From the NCBI GenBank assembly GCA_015063305.1, contig SVUJ01000011.1:1-64000 (forward strand): DNA of 64,000 nucleotides, given 5' to 3'. The notes beneath the pieces are model-generated. The model worked only from the letters and a program-made list of their open reading frames with translations. It had not been told where the DNA came from and did not search any database. This document shows, one piece after another, positions 16,760 through 25,839 of the stretch. The stretch's first letter is position 1; each line of letters begins with the position of its first letter. The stretch comes from Oscillospiraceae bacterium. Lineage in GTDB: Bacteria > Bacillota > Clostridia > Oscillospirales > CAG-272. A program made the translations under genes and the position numbers.

Positions 16760-18689
16760 GAAAAACAACAAGCCCAAAAAGGGCGGCCGTCCGCCTATGC
16801 AAAAGGGCGTTATACCCCGCCTTCTCAAAATGCTTTTTGCCGATTACCGTCCTCAGCTTATAGTGGTAATGATATGTATCGTGCTCACGGCGATAGGCTC
16901 GTCGGTGTCGAGCATCTTTATGAGCACCCTGATAAGCTACATCGAGCAGGGTGTGCAGAACGGCTGGGACGCTGTAAAAGTAAGCATACTCACGCTTATC
17001 GCTATAATGGTATCTATTTACGTCATTGGTATTATCGCTTCCTTCATATACACAAGACTTATGGCTATCGTCACACAGGGCTTCCTGAATAAGACCAGAC
17101 AGCGTATGTTCGACGGAATGGAGAAGCTCCCCCTTCGTTATTTCGATACCACCCATCACGGCGACATAATGTCCTACTATACCAACGATATCGACACTCT
17201 GCGTGAGCTTATCTCAAGATGTATACCGCAGATAATAACCTCGTCGCTTATCATCACCATACTCGTGTTCAATATGCTCTATCTCAGCCTTTGGCTGGCG
17301 CTCGTAATATTCGTGGGCGTTATCGCTATGGTATTCGTCACCAAAAAGGTGGGCGGCAACAGCGCGAAATACTTTATGAAGCAGCAGAAATCCATCGGTA
17401 AGACCGAGGGCTTTATCGAGGAGATGATAAACGGACAGAAGGTCATCAAGGTTTTCTGTCACGAAAAGCAGAGTGAGAAGGATTTCGATGCCGTTAACGA
17501 ACAGCTCTGCCGCGACGCGACCAACGCAAACCGATTTGCGAATATCCTTATGCCTATTATGGCGAATATTGGAAATATACTCTACGTTCTGATAGCCTTC
17601 ACGGGCGGCGCGCTCATAATCATAGGCGGTGTGCCGAACGTGTCTATCTCAACCCTTATAACAGGCAACGCCGTGCTCGGAGTTGCGATAGTTATTCCCT
17701 TTCTCAATATGGCAAGACAGTTCACTAACAACGTGGCTCAGATATCCCAGCTCCTCAACTCGATAGTTATGGCTACCGCCGGCGCGGGGCGCGTGTTCGA
17801 GCTTATGGACCAGATACCCGAGAAGGACGAGGGCTACGTTACGCTCGTAAACGCAAAAGAGGTTGACGGAAAGATAGTTGAATGCAAGGAGCGCACAGGC
17901 CTCTGGGCGTGGAAACATCCCCACAGCGCCGACGGAAGTATTACCTACACAAAGCTTGAGGGCAGAGTTACTATCGAGCACATGGACTTCGGATACGTAC
18001 CCGAAAAGACCGTGCTTCACGATATCTCGCTTTACGCCGAGCCGGGACAGAAGGTAGCATTTGTCGGAGCTACGGGCGCGGGAAAGACGACCATAACCAA
18101 CCTTATCAACCGCTTCTATGATATCGACGACGGAAAGATACGTTACGACGATATCAATATAAACAAAATAAAAAAGGCGGATCTCCGCCGCTCGCTTGGA
18201 ATAGTTCTTCAGGATACAAACCTCTTTACGGGTACTGTTATGGATAATATCCGTTACGGAAAGCTCGATGCCACCGACGAGGAGTGTATAGCCGCCGCAA
18301 AGCTCGCAAACGCACACGACTTTATAACGCGTCTGCCTAAGGGCTACAATACTATGCTCACCTCAAACGGAGCTAATCTCTCGCAGGGACAGCGTCAGCT
18401 CATCTCCATAGCGCGCGCCGCGGTCGCCGACCCGCCCGTTATGATACTTGACGAGGCGACCTCGTCTATCGACACACGTACCGAGGCTATAGTTCAAAAG
18501 GGTATGGACGCGCTGATGCACGGCAGAACGGTCTTCGTTATAGCGCACAGGCTCTCTACCGTAAGAAACTCGGACGTTATAATGGTGCTTGAAAACGGCT
18601 CGATAATAGAGCGCGGAAATCACGAAAAGCTCATCGCCGAAAAGGGCAAATACTACCAGCTCTACACCGGAGCTTTTGAGTTAGAATAG
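16752..18689 (+). CDS. ABC exporter half-transporter, catalytic subunit
   Basis: A 645-residue protein from ATG 16752, with GGGAGG about ten bases before it. After a basic N-terminus (KKNNKPKKGGRPP) come six membrane helices, then an ATPase with Walker A GATGAGKTT (about 436-444), signature LSQGQRQ and Walker B VMILDEATSSID with the catalytic Glu present. It overlaps the upstream subunit gene, so the two form one heterodimeric exporter with one active and one degenerate ATP site. A 30-residue insert just before the ATPase domain (ERTGLWAWKHPHSADGSI) is longer than usual. Confidence 0.9.
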   Translation: MNKKNNKPKKGGRPPMQKGVIPRLLKMLFADYRPQLIVVMICIVLTAIGSSVSSIFMSTLISYIEQGVQNGWDAVKVSILTLIAIMVSIYVIGIIASFIYTRLMAIVTQGFLNKTRQRMFDGMEKLPLRYFDTTHHGDIMSYYTNDIDTLRELISRCIPQIITSSLIITILVFNMLYLSLWLALVIFVGVIAMVFVTKKVGGNSAKYFMKQQKSIGKTEGFIEEMINGQKVIKVFCHEKQSEKDFDAVNEQLCRDATNANRFANILMPIMANIGNILYVLIAFTGGALIIIGGVPNVSISTLITGNAVLGVAIVIPFLNMARQFTNNVAQISQLLNSIVMATAGAGRVFELMDQIPEKDEGYVTLVNAKEVDGKIVECKERTGLWAWKHPHSADGSITYTKLEGRVTIEHMDFGYVPEKTVLHDISLYAEPGQKVAFVGATGAGKTTITNLINRFYDIDDGKIRYDDININKIKKADLRRSLGIVLQDTNLFTGTVMDNIRYGKLDATDEECIAAAKLANAHDFITRLPKGYNTMLTSNGANLSQGQRQLISIARAAVADPPVMILDEATSSIDTRTEAIVQKGMDALMHGRTVFVIAHRLSTVRNSDVIMVLENGSIIERGNHEKLIAEKGKYYQLYTGAFELE

Positions 18690-18708
18690 ATAAGATATGA
18701 TAAGATAA

Positions 18709-18742
18709 GGGAGAACCTTTTAAGGAAAGGTTCTCCCTTTAA
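18709..18742 (+). terminator. Terminator of the ABC exporter operon
   Basis: Stem GGGAGAACCTTT with AAAGGTTCTCCC, loop TAAGG, followed by TTT. Starts 20 bp after the stop. Confidence 0.88.
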
Positions 18743-19121
18743 CCCTCTCCAAACCTTTTTACACGTTGGGTCAGGTTAAATCGATAATACGCTATTTTGT
18801 TCTCCTAACGGAGAACAAAGGGTTATAAGCAAAAATCCGCGTGCGAAGCTGAGGGTTTTGGTTTAAGGTGACGCTCGCATCGGCACTTCGCACTCGCGCT
18901 CCCGCTGCTGCTATTCGTGCCACGCTTTCGCTACCACTCATTAACGCAGCATACTAACGGTAAAGCAAAATTAAATCTAAAATAAACAAATAAGAAAAAT
19001 ATAAAATAGAAAGCCAAACTCCATCCACAAACTGTAGAGGGCGACGTCCTCGACGCCCCGCACCATTCAGCAAGACAAACCGTCTGTAGCTAAAAATAGT
19101 GTGAAAGTTTTTGAGGGGGCA
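18743..19121. other. Gene-free stretch with hairpins and repeat copies
   Basis: No gene seen. It contains a perfect hairpin, TTTGTTCTCC-TAAC-GGAGAACAAA (18796-18819), and a GC-rich run of GCGCTCCCGCTGC-type sequence at 18870-18920. At 19033-19061 there is one copy of the short GGCGACGTCCTCGACGCC palindrome that recurs at 26.8-26.9 and 60.8 kb. Confidence 0.5.
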
Positions 19122-19154
19122 AAGGGGGAACTTTTTTCAAAAAGTTCCCCCTTA
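19122..19154 (-). terminator. Terminator of the lysyl-tRNA synthetase gene
   Basis: AAGGGGGAACTTT pairs with AAAGTTCCCCCTT around a short A/T loop. It lies 9 bp after the stop codon. Confidence 0.85.
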
Positions 19155-19162
19155 TATAATAA

Positions 19163-21202
19163 TTATTTTATCTGTGTTCCTTCGGGTATCATATCGTCAA
19201 CGAATATCACCTTACAGCCGCAGGCGTTATTTGTACCTGCGAGGAGCATACCGTTGCTTGTGACACCTGCAAATCTTGCGGGCTTGAGGTTAGCGATAAC
19301 TATTATCTTTCTGCCCACAAGCTCCTCGGGCTTATATTCGCCCTTGATGCTTGAAACGATAACTCTCTGACCGATACCGTCGTTAAGAGTGAGCTTAAGA
19401 CAGCTATGGGATTTTCTTATCTCTGTCGCCTTTTCTATCTTACAAACGCGAAGGTCGAGCTTTGAGAAGAGGTCTATATCTATCTCTTCCTTGATGGGCT
19501 CAACGGGATCGGGATCACCGTAAACTCTCTCTTCGACCACCTCTTCAACCGCTTCCTCTTCGGGAGCAAGCTCCGCCTCGGTTGCGGGATACGAGAAGTC
19601 AAGAAGACCTATATAATCCTCTTTGTTGATAGCATAAAGGAAGAGATAAAGTCTGGGGCCCTTTTCTCTGTCTATAAGAAGCTTGTAAACGTTCTTAAAG
19701 AAAGTACCCTGAATACCCTTAAGCTCTTTGTCTGTCATATTTTCGCCGTATATTCTCTTGGGTATAGCATAGAGCTCGGCGTTGAGGTCATCAAGCGTGT
19801 AGCCGTCCTTCGAGAGGAACGCGTGAAGCATCTCTATCTCGCGCTTCTCGTTTTCGTCCATAGCCGAATATACTTCCCAGTTGCGTCCGCGACGGAGCTT
19901 GTTCATACTCTCGGGAGAGCACTGCTCAAGCCAGAATTTAGCGCGTTCAAGTCTGTCGGCGAACTGCTCGTACTTATAGGGTGTGCCTATCTTTTCAAAA
20001 ACGGTTTCGAGCATCGGCACGTTGAAGTTAACTACCGAGCCGAGCTGAACAAGAAGTCCCATAGGAACGGTCTCGACGTGGTGTCCCTCGACCTCGGTGT
20101 TATACATAACCGCCTGAGTGAACTCGTTTGCAGTGCCGTTTCTCACGTCGGTGAGCATCTTGTCATACTCAAAATACTGACGGAGAATTCCATCGTCAAA
20201 GCAGATATCGAAAGCCTTGGTGGGGTCTGTCTTAGCGTAGAGCCAAAGCAGGACCTCGGGCTGATATATTTTGAGAAGCGTTTCGGGAGTGAGGTTAAGA
20301 CCCGACGAGCTCGACATCTTACCCGTCATACCCTTGATACCAATAAACTCATACCCTTGGAAAAGGGGAGCTTCGTGGTTAAATACCTTCTTGGATATCA
20401 CCTTGGAGTTATTATAAGAGCCTGTGGGAGCGGCGTGATCCTTTCCGCCGGGTTCAAAATCGACCTGCTCGTATCTCCAACGCATAGGCCAGTCTATCTT
20501 CCAGCCGAGCTTACAGTTGAAGTTAGTGAGAAAATTGAAGTGACCGCTGTGACCGCACTTACAGGTGTACTCCGCCTCGGTGCAATCCTCGGAGAGCGAG
20601 GTTATAGTTGTGAAGTCGGTGTGGCACTCGGGGCAGAAAATGCTTACGGGGTAGTAATTAGCCTTCTCGGCGTCGTGCTCAGCCTTTATCTCCTCGGGAG
20701 ATTTTGAGGGGTCTTTGGTCTTGAAGGAATCAAGTATCTCAAATATCTCTCCCCTCTTCTGGAGCGACTCGATTATATCCTTTGTATATTTACCCGAGCG
20801 GTACATCTGCGCCTGATAGCGGCAATCGAGCTCAATGCCGAAGGGCTTGATACCGTTGAGGAATTCTTCCTCAAAATGCTGAGCGTAGTTTTCGTGACAG
20901 CCCCAAGGGTCGGGAATATCAACGTAAGGACAGCCGATATATTTATCGTAGCTATCTCCCACTACCGCCTGAACGTTTGCGGGGATCTTACGGCAACGGT
21001 CGAACTCGTCCCACGAGATGAGAAGTCTTGCCTTCTTCCCCTTCTTCTGCAACGCCTTTACAACGAAAAGAGGGGTTGCGAGATCTCTGAAATTACCAAT
21101 ATGAACAGAGCCTGAGGGACTGACTCCCGCAGCGCAGACGTATTCTTCTTTATTCGGATTGCGTTCTATCAGCTTTTCTGCAATTTCTTCCGACCAATGC
21201 AT
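19163..21202 (-). CDS. lysK: Class I lysyl-tRNA synthetase fused to a C-terminal tRNA-binding (EMAP/Trbp111-like) domain
   Basis: A 679-residue protein that attaches lysine to tRNA-Lys. The class I HIGH-type motif is PSGSVHIGNFRDL (about 29-41) and the KMSKS-type motif is GKMSSSSGLNL (about 284-294). A cysteine-rich insert (FCPECHTDF and YTCKCGHSG, about 188-222) suggests zinc. The all-helical anticodon-binding part follows. Residues about 572-679 form an OB-fold tRNA-binding domain (LFSKLDLRVCKIEKATEIRK ... NLKPARFAGVTSNGM) like those on MetRS. Class I LysRS usually ends near 520-530 residues. AAAGGAG precedes the ATG. The overall fold differs from MetRS, so I do not call it metG. Confidence 0.85.
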   Translation of the reverse strand: MHWSEEIAEKLIERNPNKEEYVCAAGVSPSGSVHIGNFRDLATPLFVVKALQKKGKKARLLISWDEFDRCRKIPANVQAVVGDSYDKYIGCPYVDIPDPWGCHENYAQHFEEEFLNGIKPFGIELDCRYQAQMYRSGKYTKDIIESLQKRGEIFEILDSFKTKDPSKSPEEIKAEHDAEKANYYPVSIFCPECHTDFTTITSLSEDCTEAEYTCKCGHSGHFNFLTNFNCKLGWKIDWPMRWRYEQVDFEPGGKDHAAPTGSYNNSKVISKKVFNHEAPLFQGYEFIGIKGMTGKMSSSSGLNLTPETLLKIYQPEVLLWLYAKTDPTKAFDICFDDGILRQYFEYDKMLTDVRNGTANEFTQAVMYNTEVEGHHVETVPMGLLVQLGSVVNFNVPMLETVFEKIGTPYKYEQFADRLERAKFWLEQCSPESMNKLRRGRNWEVYSAMDENEKREIEMLHAFLSKDGYTLDDLNAELYAIPKRIYGENMTDKELKGIQGTFFKNVYKLLIDREKGPRLYLFLYAINKEDYIGLLDFSYPATEAELAPEEEAVEEVVEERVYGDPDPVEPIKEEIDIDLFSKLDLRVCKIEKATEIRKSHSCLKLTLNDGIGQRVIVSSIKGEYKPEELVGRKIIVIANLKPARFAGVTSNGMLLAGTNNACGCKVIFVDDMIPEGTQIK

Positions 21203-21278
21203 TTTTTAGCTCCTTTAATTTTGAAATTATTATATCCTTAATATTTTACCACAGTTATACTGTATTGTCAAGAATTAA

Positions 21279-21587
21279 TCACATCAGAAACAATTCAAGC
21301 ACGAACACAGTTACCGAGCTCATTATAGCCACAGGGAAAAGTCCCTGTCCAAGCCACGCCATAACTACCGCCACAACGAGCGCCGCAAGACCCGCTATAG
21401 GTGTCTGTGTAGCCTCTATTATCGCGGGGAAGGTCATCACCGCAAGTGTGACGTAGGGCACATAATAAAGAAACGAGCGTATAAACCTGTTCTTTATCTC
21501 GCTTCTTATGAGAGTGAGGGGCAAAGCCCTTATGAGGTAGGTCACAAGCGCCATACCGAAGATATATATGTAAACGTTATTCGGCAT
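21279..21587 (-). CDS. azlD: AzlD-family branched-chain amino acid export subunit
   Basis: A 102-residue protein with three to four hydrophobic segments and the family motif ALVTYLIRALPLTL (about 13-26). AzlD and AzlC together form a pump for branched-chain amino acids or analogues. Its ATG lies inside the 3' end of azlC (11-bp overlap), with GGAGGAGCAG as ribosome site, so translation is coupled. Confidence 0.88.
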   Translation of the reverse strand: MPNNVYIYIFGMALVTYLIRALPLTLIRSEIKNRFIRSFLYYVPYVTLAVMTFPAIIEATQTPIAGLAALVVAVVMAWLGQGLFPVAIMSSVTVFVLELFLM

Positions 21588-22293
21588 TCTTCTGCTCCTC
21601 CTTTATGGGGAATAACAGAGCCGCGGCAAGGGATATCACCACAGTCAGGAGTATTATCTTCACTCCGTCCGAAACGGCGTCAAATATCGGTATGGCAGAG
21701 GCGGCATAGCTCAAAGCAAAGCTTATCAGCACCACGCCAAGCACTATCTTGTTCTTTTTCGATTCGGGAACGAAGACCGATATAAACATTCCGTAAAGGC
21801 TGACTCCAAGCGCGCTGAGAACACCCGTGGGCAGAATGCTTCCAAGCAACGTGCCGCACAAAGTTCCGAGCGACCACCCGGGTATCGCCATACTCGCCGC
21901 GCCGTAGGTGTAAAAGGGGTCAAGGCGCTCGTCAAGCGCTATCGACACGCCAAAGTTCTCATCGGTGATACAGTATCCGAGAAGCAATCTCTGCACCGTA
22001 CCCACTCCCGGCTTCAGCTTTTGGCTCAGCGCCGCCGACATCAGCATATATCTGGCGTTGGCTATCGCCTCCATCAAGAAGACCTCAAAATATCCCGCTC
22101 CCGCGGCGATAAGAGTAAAGCCTATGTATTCGCCCGCCGAGGCGTTTATAAGAAAGCTTGTAAGCGTTGCCTCGAACGAGCCAAACCCCGCGTTTTTCGC
22201 GGCAATACCGATCGTGATACCAACGGCAAAATACCCAAGCGCTATCGGTATTCCCGCCTTTATACCTCGCAAATAATTTTTCTTTCTGCTCAT
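21577..22293 (-). CDS. azlC: AzlC-family branched-chain amino acid exporter
   Basis: A 238-residue polytopic membrane protein. The N-terminal GIKAGIPIALGYFAVGITIG and the SAGEYIGFTLIAAGAGYFEV segment are typical of AzlC/YgaZ. It is paired with the overlapping azlD gene. The ribosome site is weak (TGGAAA). No regulator lies beside it. The cargo is likely Leu/Ile/Val or a related compound; this comes from the family, not the sequence. Confidence 0.9.
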   Translation of the reverse strand: MSRKKNYLRGIKAGIPIALGYFAVGITIGIAAKNAGFGSFEATLTSFLINASAGEYIGFTLIAAGAGYFEVFLMEAIANARYMLMSAALSQKLKPGVGTVQRLLLGYCITDENFGVSIALDERLDPFYTYGAASMAIPGWSLGTLCGTLLGSILPTGVLSALGVSLYGMFISVFVPESKKNKIVLGVVLISFALSYAASAIPIFDAVSDGVKIILLTVVISLAAALLFPIKEEQKNAE

Positions 22294-22329
22294 TTTATGA
22301 TTTCCATTCTAAAATAAAAAACAAACACT

Positions 22330-22357
22330 GCGAGGAAACCCAAAAGGATCTCCCCGC
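22330..22357 (-). terminator. Terminator of pfkA
   Basis: An imperfect stem (GCGGGGAGATCC with GGGTTTCCTCGC, loop TTTT in minus-strand sense) is followed on the minus strand by GTGTTTGTTTTTTATTTT. Confidence 0.75.
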
Positions 22358-22374
22358 AAAATTTAAAGCCAATC

Positions 22375-23463
22375 TTATCTACAAATTTCGTGCGACATCT
22401 GGTAGAGTGTTTCGATCTCTCTTCTTCTCTTCTGGCAGATAGCCTTCATCTGCTCTATCTCTTCCTCAGAGAATCTGTCAAGATCTCCGTCCTTCAGCGT
22501 ACCCTTATACATACGGTCGGTAGTAAGCGCGAACACGATGTCAAGAGATGTGATCTCTCCGTCGTCCTCGATAACGACCTTGTTGCTCTTGCCCTCAAGC
22601 AAAAGCTCAACCGCCTTAACACCCATCTTGGTTGCGGTAAGTCTGTCGCGCAAGGAAGGAGTTCCTCCTCTTACAACGTGAGCAAGACGCGCAAACTTGG
22701 TTTCTATTCCCGTCTGCTCCTCTATCTTTCTCGCAAGCTCCTCGCCGTAACGGATCTTGTATCCCTCAGCGCCCATTCTGTAAACGCCCTCGCTGACTAT
22801 AGCTATCATTCCGCGCTTACCCTGCTCCTTGGCTCTGACGATCTGGTTTATAGTATCCTCCTCGTCAAAATCCATCTCGGGAATACAAACGGCGATAGCT
22901 CCCGATGCTATAGCGGTATTGAGCGCGAGCAGACCGCAGTCACGTCCCATTACCTCAACAACGTTACAACGCGCGTGTGACTCACAGGTGTCGCGAAGTC
23001 TGTCTACCGTCTGGAGTATTGTATTCATCGCGGTATCAAAGCCAACGGTATAGTCGGTAGCTGTGATATCGTTATCTATAGTTCCCGTAACACCGATAGT
23101 GGGTATTCCGCGAAGGGTCAAGTCGGTAGCTCCTCTGAAAGTACCGTCACCGCCGATAGCAACTATTGCGTCTATATTGTACTTTTTGCAGGTAGCGATA
23201 GCCTTCTGCATACCCTCTTCGGTTTTGAACTCAGGGCAACGGTTGGAATAAAGCACCGTTCCACCGTGGGTTATTATATTAGAAACAGAATTAGAGGTAA
23301 GCGGGATAAGATTTTCGTTCATAAGACCGCTGTATCCGCCTATTATTCCCATTACCTCAACGTGTTCCTCAAGCGCTTTTCTGGTTATTGCGCGCACTGC
23401 CGCATTCATTCCGGGAGCGTCGCCACCCGACGTAAGAACACCTATTCTTCTAAGATTTCTCAT
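22375..23463 (-). CDS. pfkA: ATP-dependent 6-phosphofructokinase
   Basis: A 362-residue enzyme that phosphorylates fructose 6-phosphate. Motifs: GVLTSGGDAPGMNAAVRA (about 8-25), IGGDGTFRGA (about 101-110), GTIDNDI (about 125-131) and EVMGRDCG (about 169-176). The Gly after GGD and the Gly before TIDND are the residues that go with ATP rather than pyrophosphate. It is about 40 residues longer than E. coli PfkA, mostly at the C-terminus. Start ATG 23463; an in-frame TTG four codons earlier lies directly on the ribosome site. With pyk, two key glycolytic enzymes are in this window. Confidence 0.93.
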   Translation of the reverse strand: MRNLRRIGVLTSGGDAPGMNAAVRAITRKALEEHVEVMGIIGGYSGLMNENLIPLTSNSVSNIITHGGTVLYSNRCPEFKTEEGMQKAIATCKKYNIDAIVAIGGDGTFRGATDLTLRGIPTIGVTGTIDNDITATDYTVGFDTAMNTILQTVDRLRDTCESHARCNVVEVMGRDCGLLALNTAIASGAIAVCIPEMDFDEEDTINQIVRAKEQGKRGMIAIVSEGVYRMGAEGYKIRYGEELARKIEEQTGIETKFARLAHVVRGGTPSLRDRLTATKMGVKAVELLLEGKSNKVVIEDDGEITSLDIVFALTTDRMYKGTLKDGDLDRFSEEEIEQMKAICQKRRREIETLYQMSHEICR

Positions 23464-23521
23464 AACTTCAGTCAACCTCTTTCGAACTCATATATTAGTA
23501 TCAAAAAACACTATGGACTCT

Positions 23522-23551
23522 ATTATAATACACTATTATACCAAAAGTCAA
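23522..23551 (-). promoter_or_regulatory. Promoter of pfkA
   Basis: In minus-strand sense, TTGACT (23546-23551) and TATAAT (23522-23527), 18 bp apart. Confidence 0.65.
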
Positions 23552-23587
23552 CACCTTTTATCGACAAAAACAAATATTTTTACCGCC

Positions 23588-24850
23588 TCACAGACCGCTC
23601 TTCAAAACCATATCAAAAGCGTTGCTCGCCGACACGCTTCTTATATATTCTCTGCTCTTCTTAGGGGAGAGCGAGAGCTTTCTTACCTGCTCTCCGGTTT
23701 TCGTGCTTATGCCAACGAAGACCGTGCCGACAGGCTTTTCGGGAGTTCCGCCCGTGGGTCCCGCAATACCCGTGACCGACACGCCAACGTCAGCCCCAAG
23801 AGCCTCTCTGACCCCCCTTGCCATCTCAGCCGCCGTCTGCTCTGACACCGCTCCGTGCTCAGCCAAGGTCTGCTCTCTCACACCCAGCAATCGCATCTTC
23901 GCCTCATTCGCATAGGTGACACAGCCACCCAAAAAGACCTCGGATGCGCCCGATATCTCGGTCATTCTCTTTGATATAAGTCCGCCCGTGCAGGATTCGG
24001 CACAGGCAAAGCTCAGTCCTCTCTGCCTGAGGAATTCAAGCGCCGCCCTCTCAAGTGTTTCGCAGTCGATACCGTAAATATATTGTCCAACTTCGGTATT
24101 GGAGATTCGTTCTATAACAGAGTCGCACATTTTCCTCGCCTCGTCCCCGTCGGCAGCAGATGCGGTAACTCTCAGTCTTACCTCACCCTCCTTGCAATAT
24201 GGCGCAACGGTGGGGTTTTCGGATTTTTTCATTATCTCCCCGATAACGTTTTCCACCGCAGACTCTCCCATACCGAATATGTGAACGTTTCTGCTCACTA
24301 TCACACTGTTTCTTCTACCCTCAAGATAGGGCATAACCTTTTCGTTGAAGATCGGAATTATCTCATTGGGCGGACCGGGGAGCATTATTACTGTCTTTGT
24401 ATTCCCCTCTCCACCGCACAGGGCGAGCGCGGGAGCTGTGCCGTAGTCGTTATCGAATATGACAGCGCCCTTGGGCATCATCGCCTGCTTTCGGTTGTTT
24501 TCGGTCATAACTCTGCCCGTCTTCTTGAAATATTCCTCAATGCGGCAAAGCGAATGAGCGTCAAGCTCCATCTGCCGTCCGAAATGCTCGGCAACCGTTT
24601 CCTTTGTGAGGTCATCGTAGGTAGGACCCAAGCCGCCGCTCGTTATTACCATATCGGCGCTCTCAAGGGCGCATCTGAGCGCCGCCTTAAGTCTTTCGGG
24701 ATTATCCCCGACCGCCGTATGCTTGTAAACGCATATACCAAGCTCGGCGAGCTTTTGCGACAAAAACGCCGCGTTGGTATTAACTATATCGCCAAGCAAA
24801 AGCTCAGTTCCCACGCAAAGTATTTCAGCGCTTCTTATCTTATTATCCAT
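23588..24850 (-). CDS. cinA: CinA-family protein (competence/damage-inducible, NMN deamidase domain)
   Basis: A 420-residue protein from ATG 24850, with TTGGAG ahead of it. The N-terminal MoCF/COG1058 domain has ILCVGTELLLGDIVNTNA (about 9-26), TSGGLGPTYDDLTKE (about 71-85) and LPGPPNEI. The C-terminal PncC domain has CAESCTGGLISKRMTEISGA (about 270-289) and GIAGPTGGTPEKPVGT. The family recycles pyridine nucleotides (ADP-ribose pyrophosphatase and NMN deamidase). It lies 22 bp downstream of mscS and may be cotranscribed with it. Confidence 0.92.
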   Translation of the reverse strand: MDNKIRSAEILCVGTELLLGDIVNTNAAFLSQKLAELGICVYKHTAVGDNPERLKAALRCALESADMVITSGGLGPTYDDLTKETVAEHFGRQMELDAHSLCRIEEYFKKTGRVMTENNRKQAMMPKGAVIFDNDYGTAPALALCGGEGNTKTVIMLPGPPNEIIPIFNEKVMPYLEGRRNSVIVSRNVHIFGMGESAVENVIGEIMKKSENPTVAPYCKEGEVRLRVTASAADGDEARKMCDSVIERISNTEVGQYIYGIDCETLERAALEFLRQRGLSFACAESCTGGLISKRMTEISGASEVFLGGCVTYANEAKMRLLGVREQTLAEHGAVSEQTAAEMARGVREALGADVGVSVTGIAGPTGGTPEKPVGTVFVGISTKTGEQVRKLSLSPKKSREYIRSVSASNAFDMVLKSGL

Positions 24851-24872
24851 AAAAGCTCCAAAAAACAATTTT

Positions 24873-25691
24873 TTATTTATCGTTGCTGTTGATATTGACA
24901 TCAAGCTGATTGAAGGGTATCTCTATACCCGCCTTATCAAACGCCTCGTTGATATTCTCAAGCAGATCGGACTTAAGCGCGCCGTAATTCTTAGACTCAC
25001 ACCACACTCTTACAGAGAAATCAAGAGAGGAATCCGCCATATCGGTCACGCGGACGAAGGGCGCGGGATCATTGAGTGCCTTGTTGTTAGCTCCAATGAC
25101 ATCAAATATAGTCTTTCTCACGAGCTCAACGTCGGAATCGTATGAAACACCTATCACAAGATCAACGCGCCTTATATCGTTTCTCGAATAGTTGACTATA
25201 GTATTCTCTGTCATTATCTTATTAGGTACAGACACAACAAGATTATCAACCGTATTAAGCACAGTATAGAATATGCCTACTTCCTTTACCGTTCCCGTCT
25301 CGCCGTCTATCTTGACAAACTCGCCAACGCTTATCGGCTTGAACACAAGCAGCATTATACCGCCCATAAAGTTAGAGAATGAGCCCTGAACCGCGAGTGC
25401 TATAGCAGCACCTGCCGAGGCAAACACCGTAACAACAGAAGCCATGGGAACACCCATTATAGCAACTATGGTTATCGCGAGCACAGCGTACAAGCCTATC
25501 TTTATAAAATTGCGAAGAAATATTTTTGCGGTCTTATCCATATGATTGTGTCTTGGTCCGTCGGGAAAATGCTTGATAAGGAATTTTATTAAAATTTTTC
25601 CCACAAAGAATACCACCGCGGAAAGCAAAAGCTTACCCGCAATATCTATACAAGCCGACACGATAGAATTAATTATTGACGAAAAATCCAT
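24873..25691 (-). CDS. mscS: MscS-family small-conductance mechanosensitive channel
   Basis: A 272-residue protein, close to E. coli MscS. Three membrane helices lie in the first 105 residues. The pore helix is rich in Gly/Ala (FASAGAAIALAVQGSFSNFMGG), then comes the beta domain with VKIDGETGTVKEVGIFYT and VSVPNKIM. It opens under membrane tension to release solutes. AAAGGAGAGA precedes the ATG. Upstream of cinA on the same strand. Confidence 0.93.
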   Translation of the reverse strand: MDFSSIINSIVSACIDIAGKLLLSAVVFFVGKILIKFLIKHFPDGPRHNHMDKTAKIFLRNFIKIGLYAVLAITIVAIMGVPMASVVTVFASAGAAIALAVQGSFSNFMGGIMLLVFKPISVGEFVKIDGETGTVKEVGIFYTVLNTVDNLVVSVPNKIMTENTIVNYSRNDIRRVDLVIGVSYDSDVELVRKTIFDVIGANNKALNDPAPFVRVTDMADSSLDFSVRVWCESKNYGALKSDLLENINEAFDKAGIEIPFNQLDVNINSNDK

Positions 25692-25783
25692 TTTTATTCT
25701 CTCCTTTATTATGTGTATATCCTTATCATTATAATACCTTTATGTCGATTTGTCTACCGAAAAAAAATATTTTCTCCTCCCTG

Positions 25784-25812
25784 TTGAATAATTTTCATTT
25801 TGAATGTATAAT
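25784..25812 (+). promoter_or_regulatory. Promoter of the radical SAM gene
   Basis: TTGAAT at 25784-25789, 17 bp, TATAAT at 25807-25812. Confidence 0.7.
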
Positions 25813-25839
25813 ATACACAGTTTGTTAATAGGAGGTGGA

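Noticed and set aside
18796-18819. Perfect hairpin TTTGTTCTCC-TAAC-GGAGAACAAA as a terminator
   Set aside because: It is followed by GGGTT, not a T-run, and lies after a better terminator at 18709.
19163-21202. Calling the synthetase MetRS because of the C-terminal tRNA-binding domain
   Set aside because: The HIGN context, the KMSSSS loop context (LTPETLLKIYQPEVLLWLYA) and the zinc insert match class I LysRS and not MetRS.
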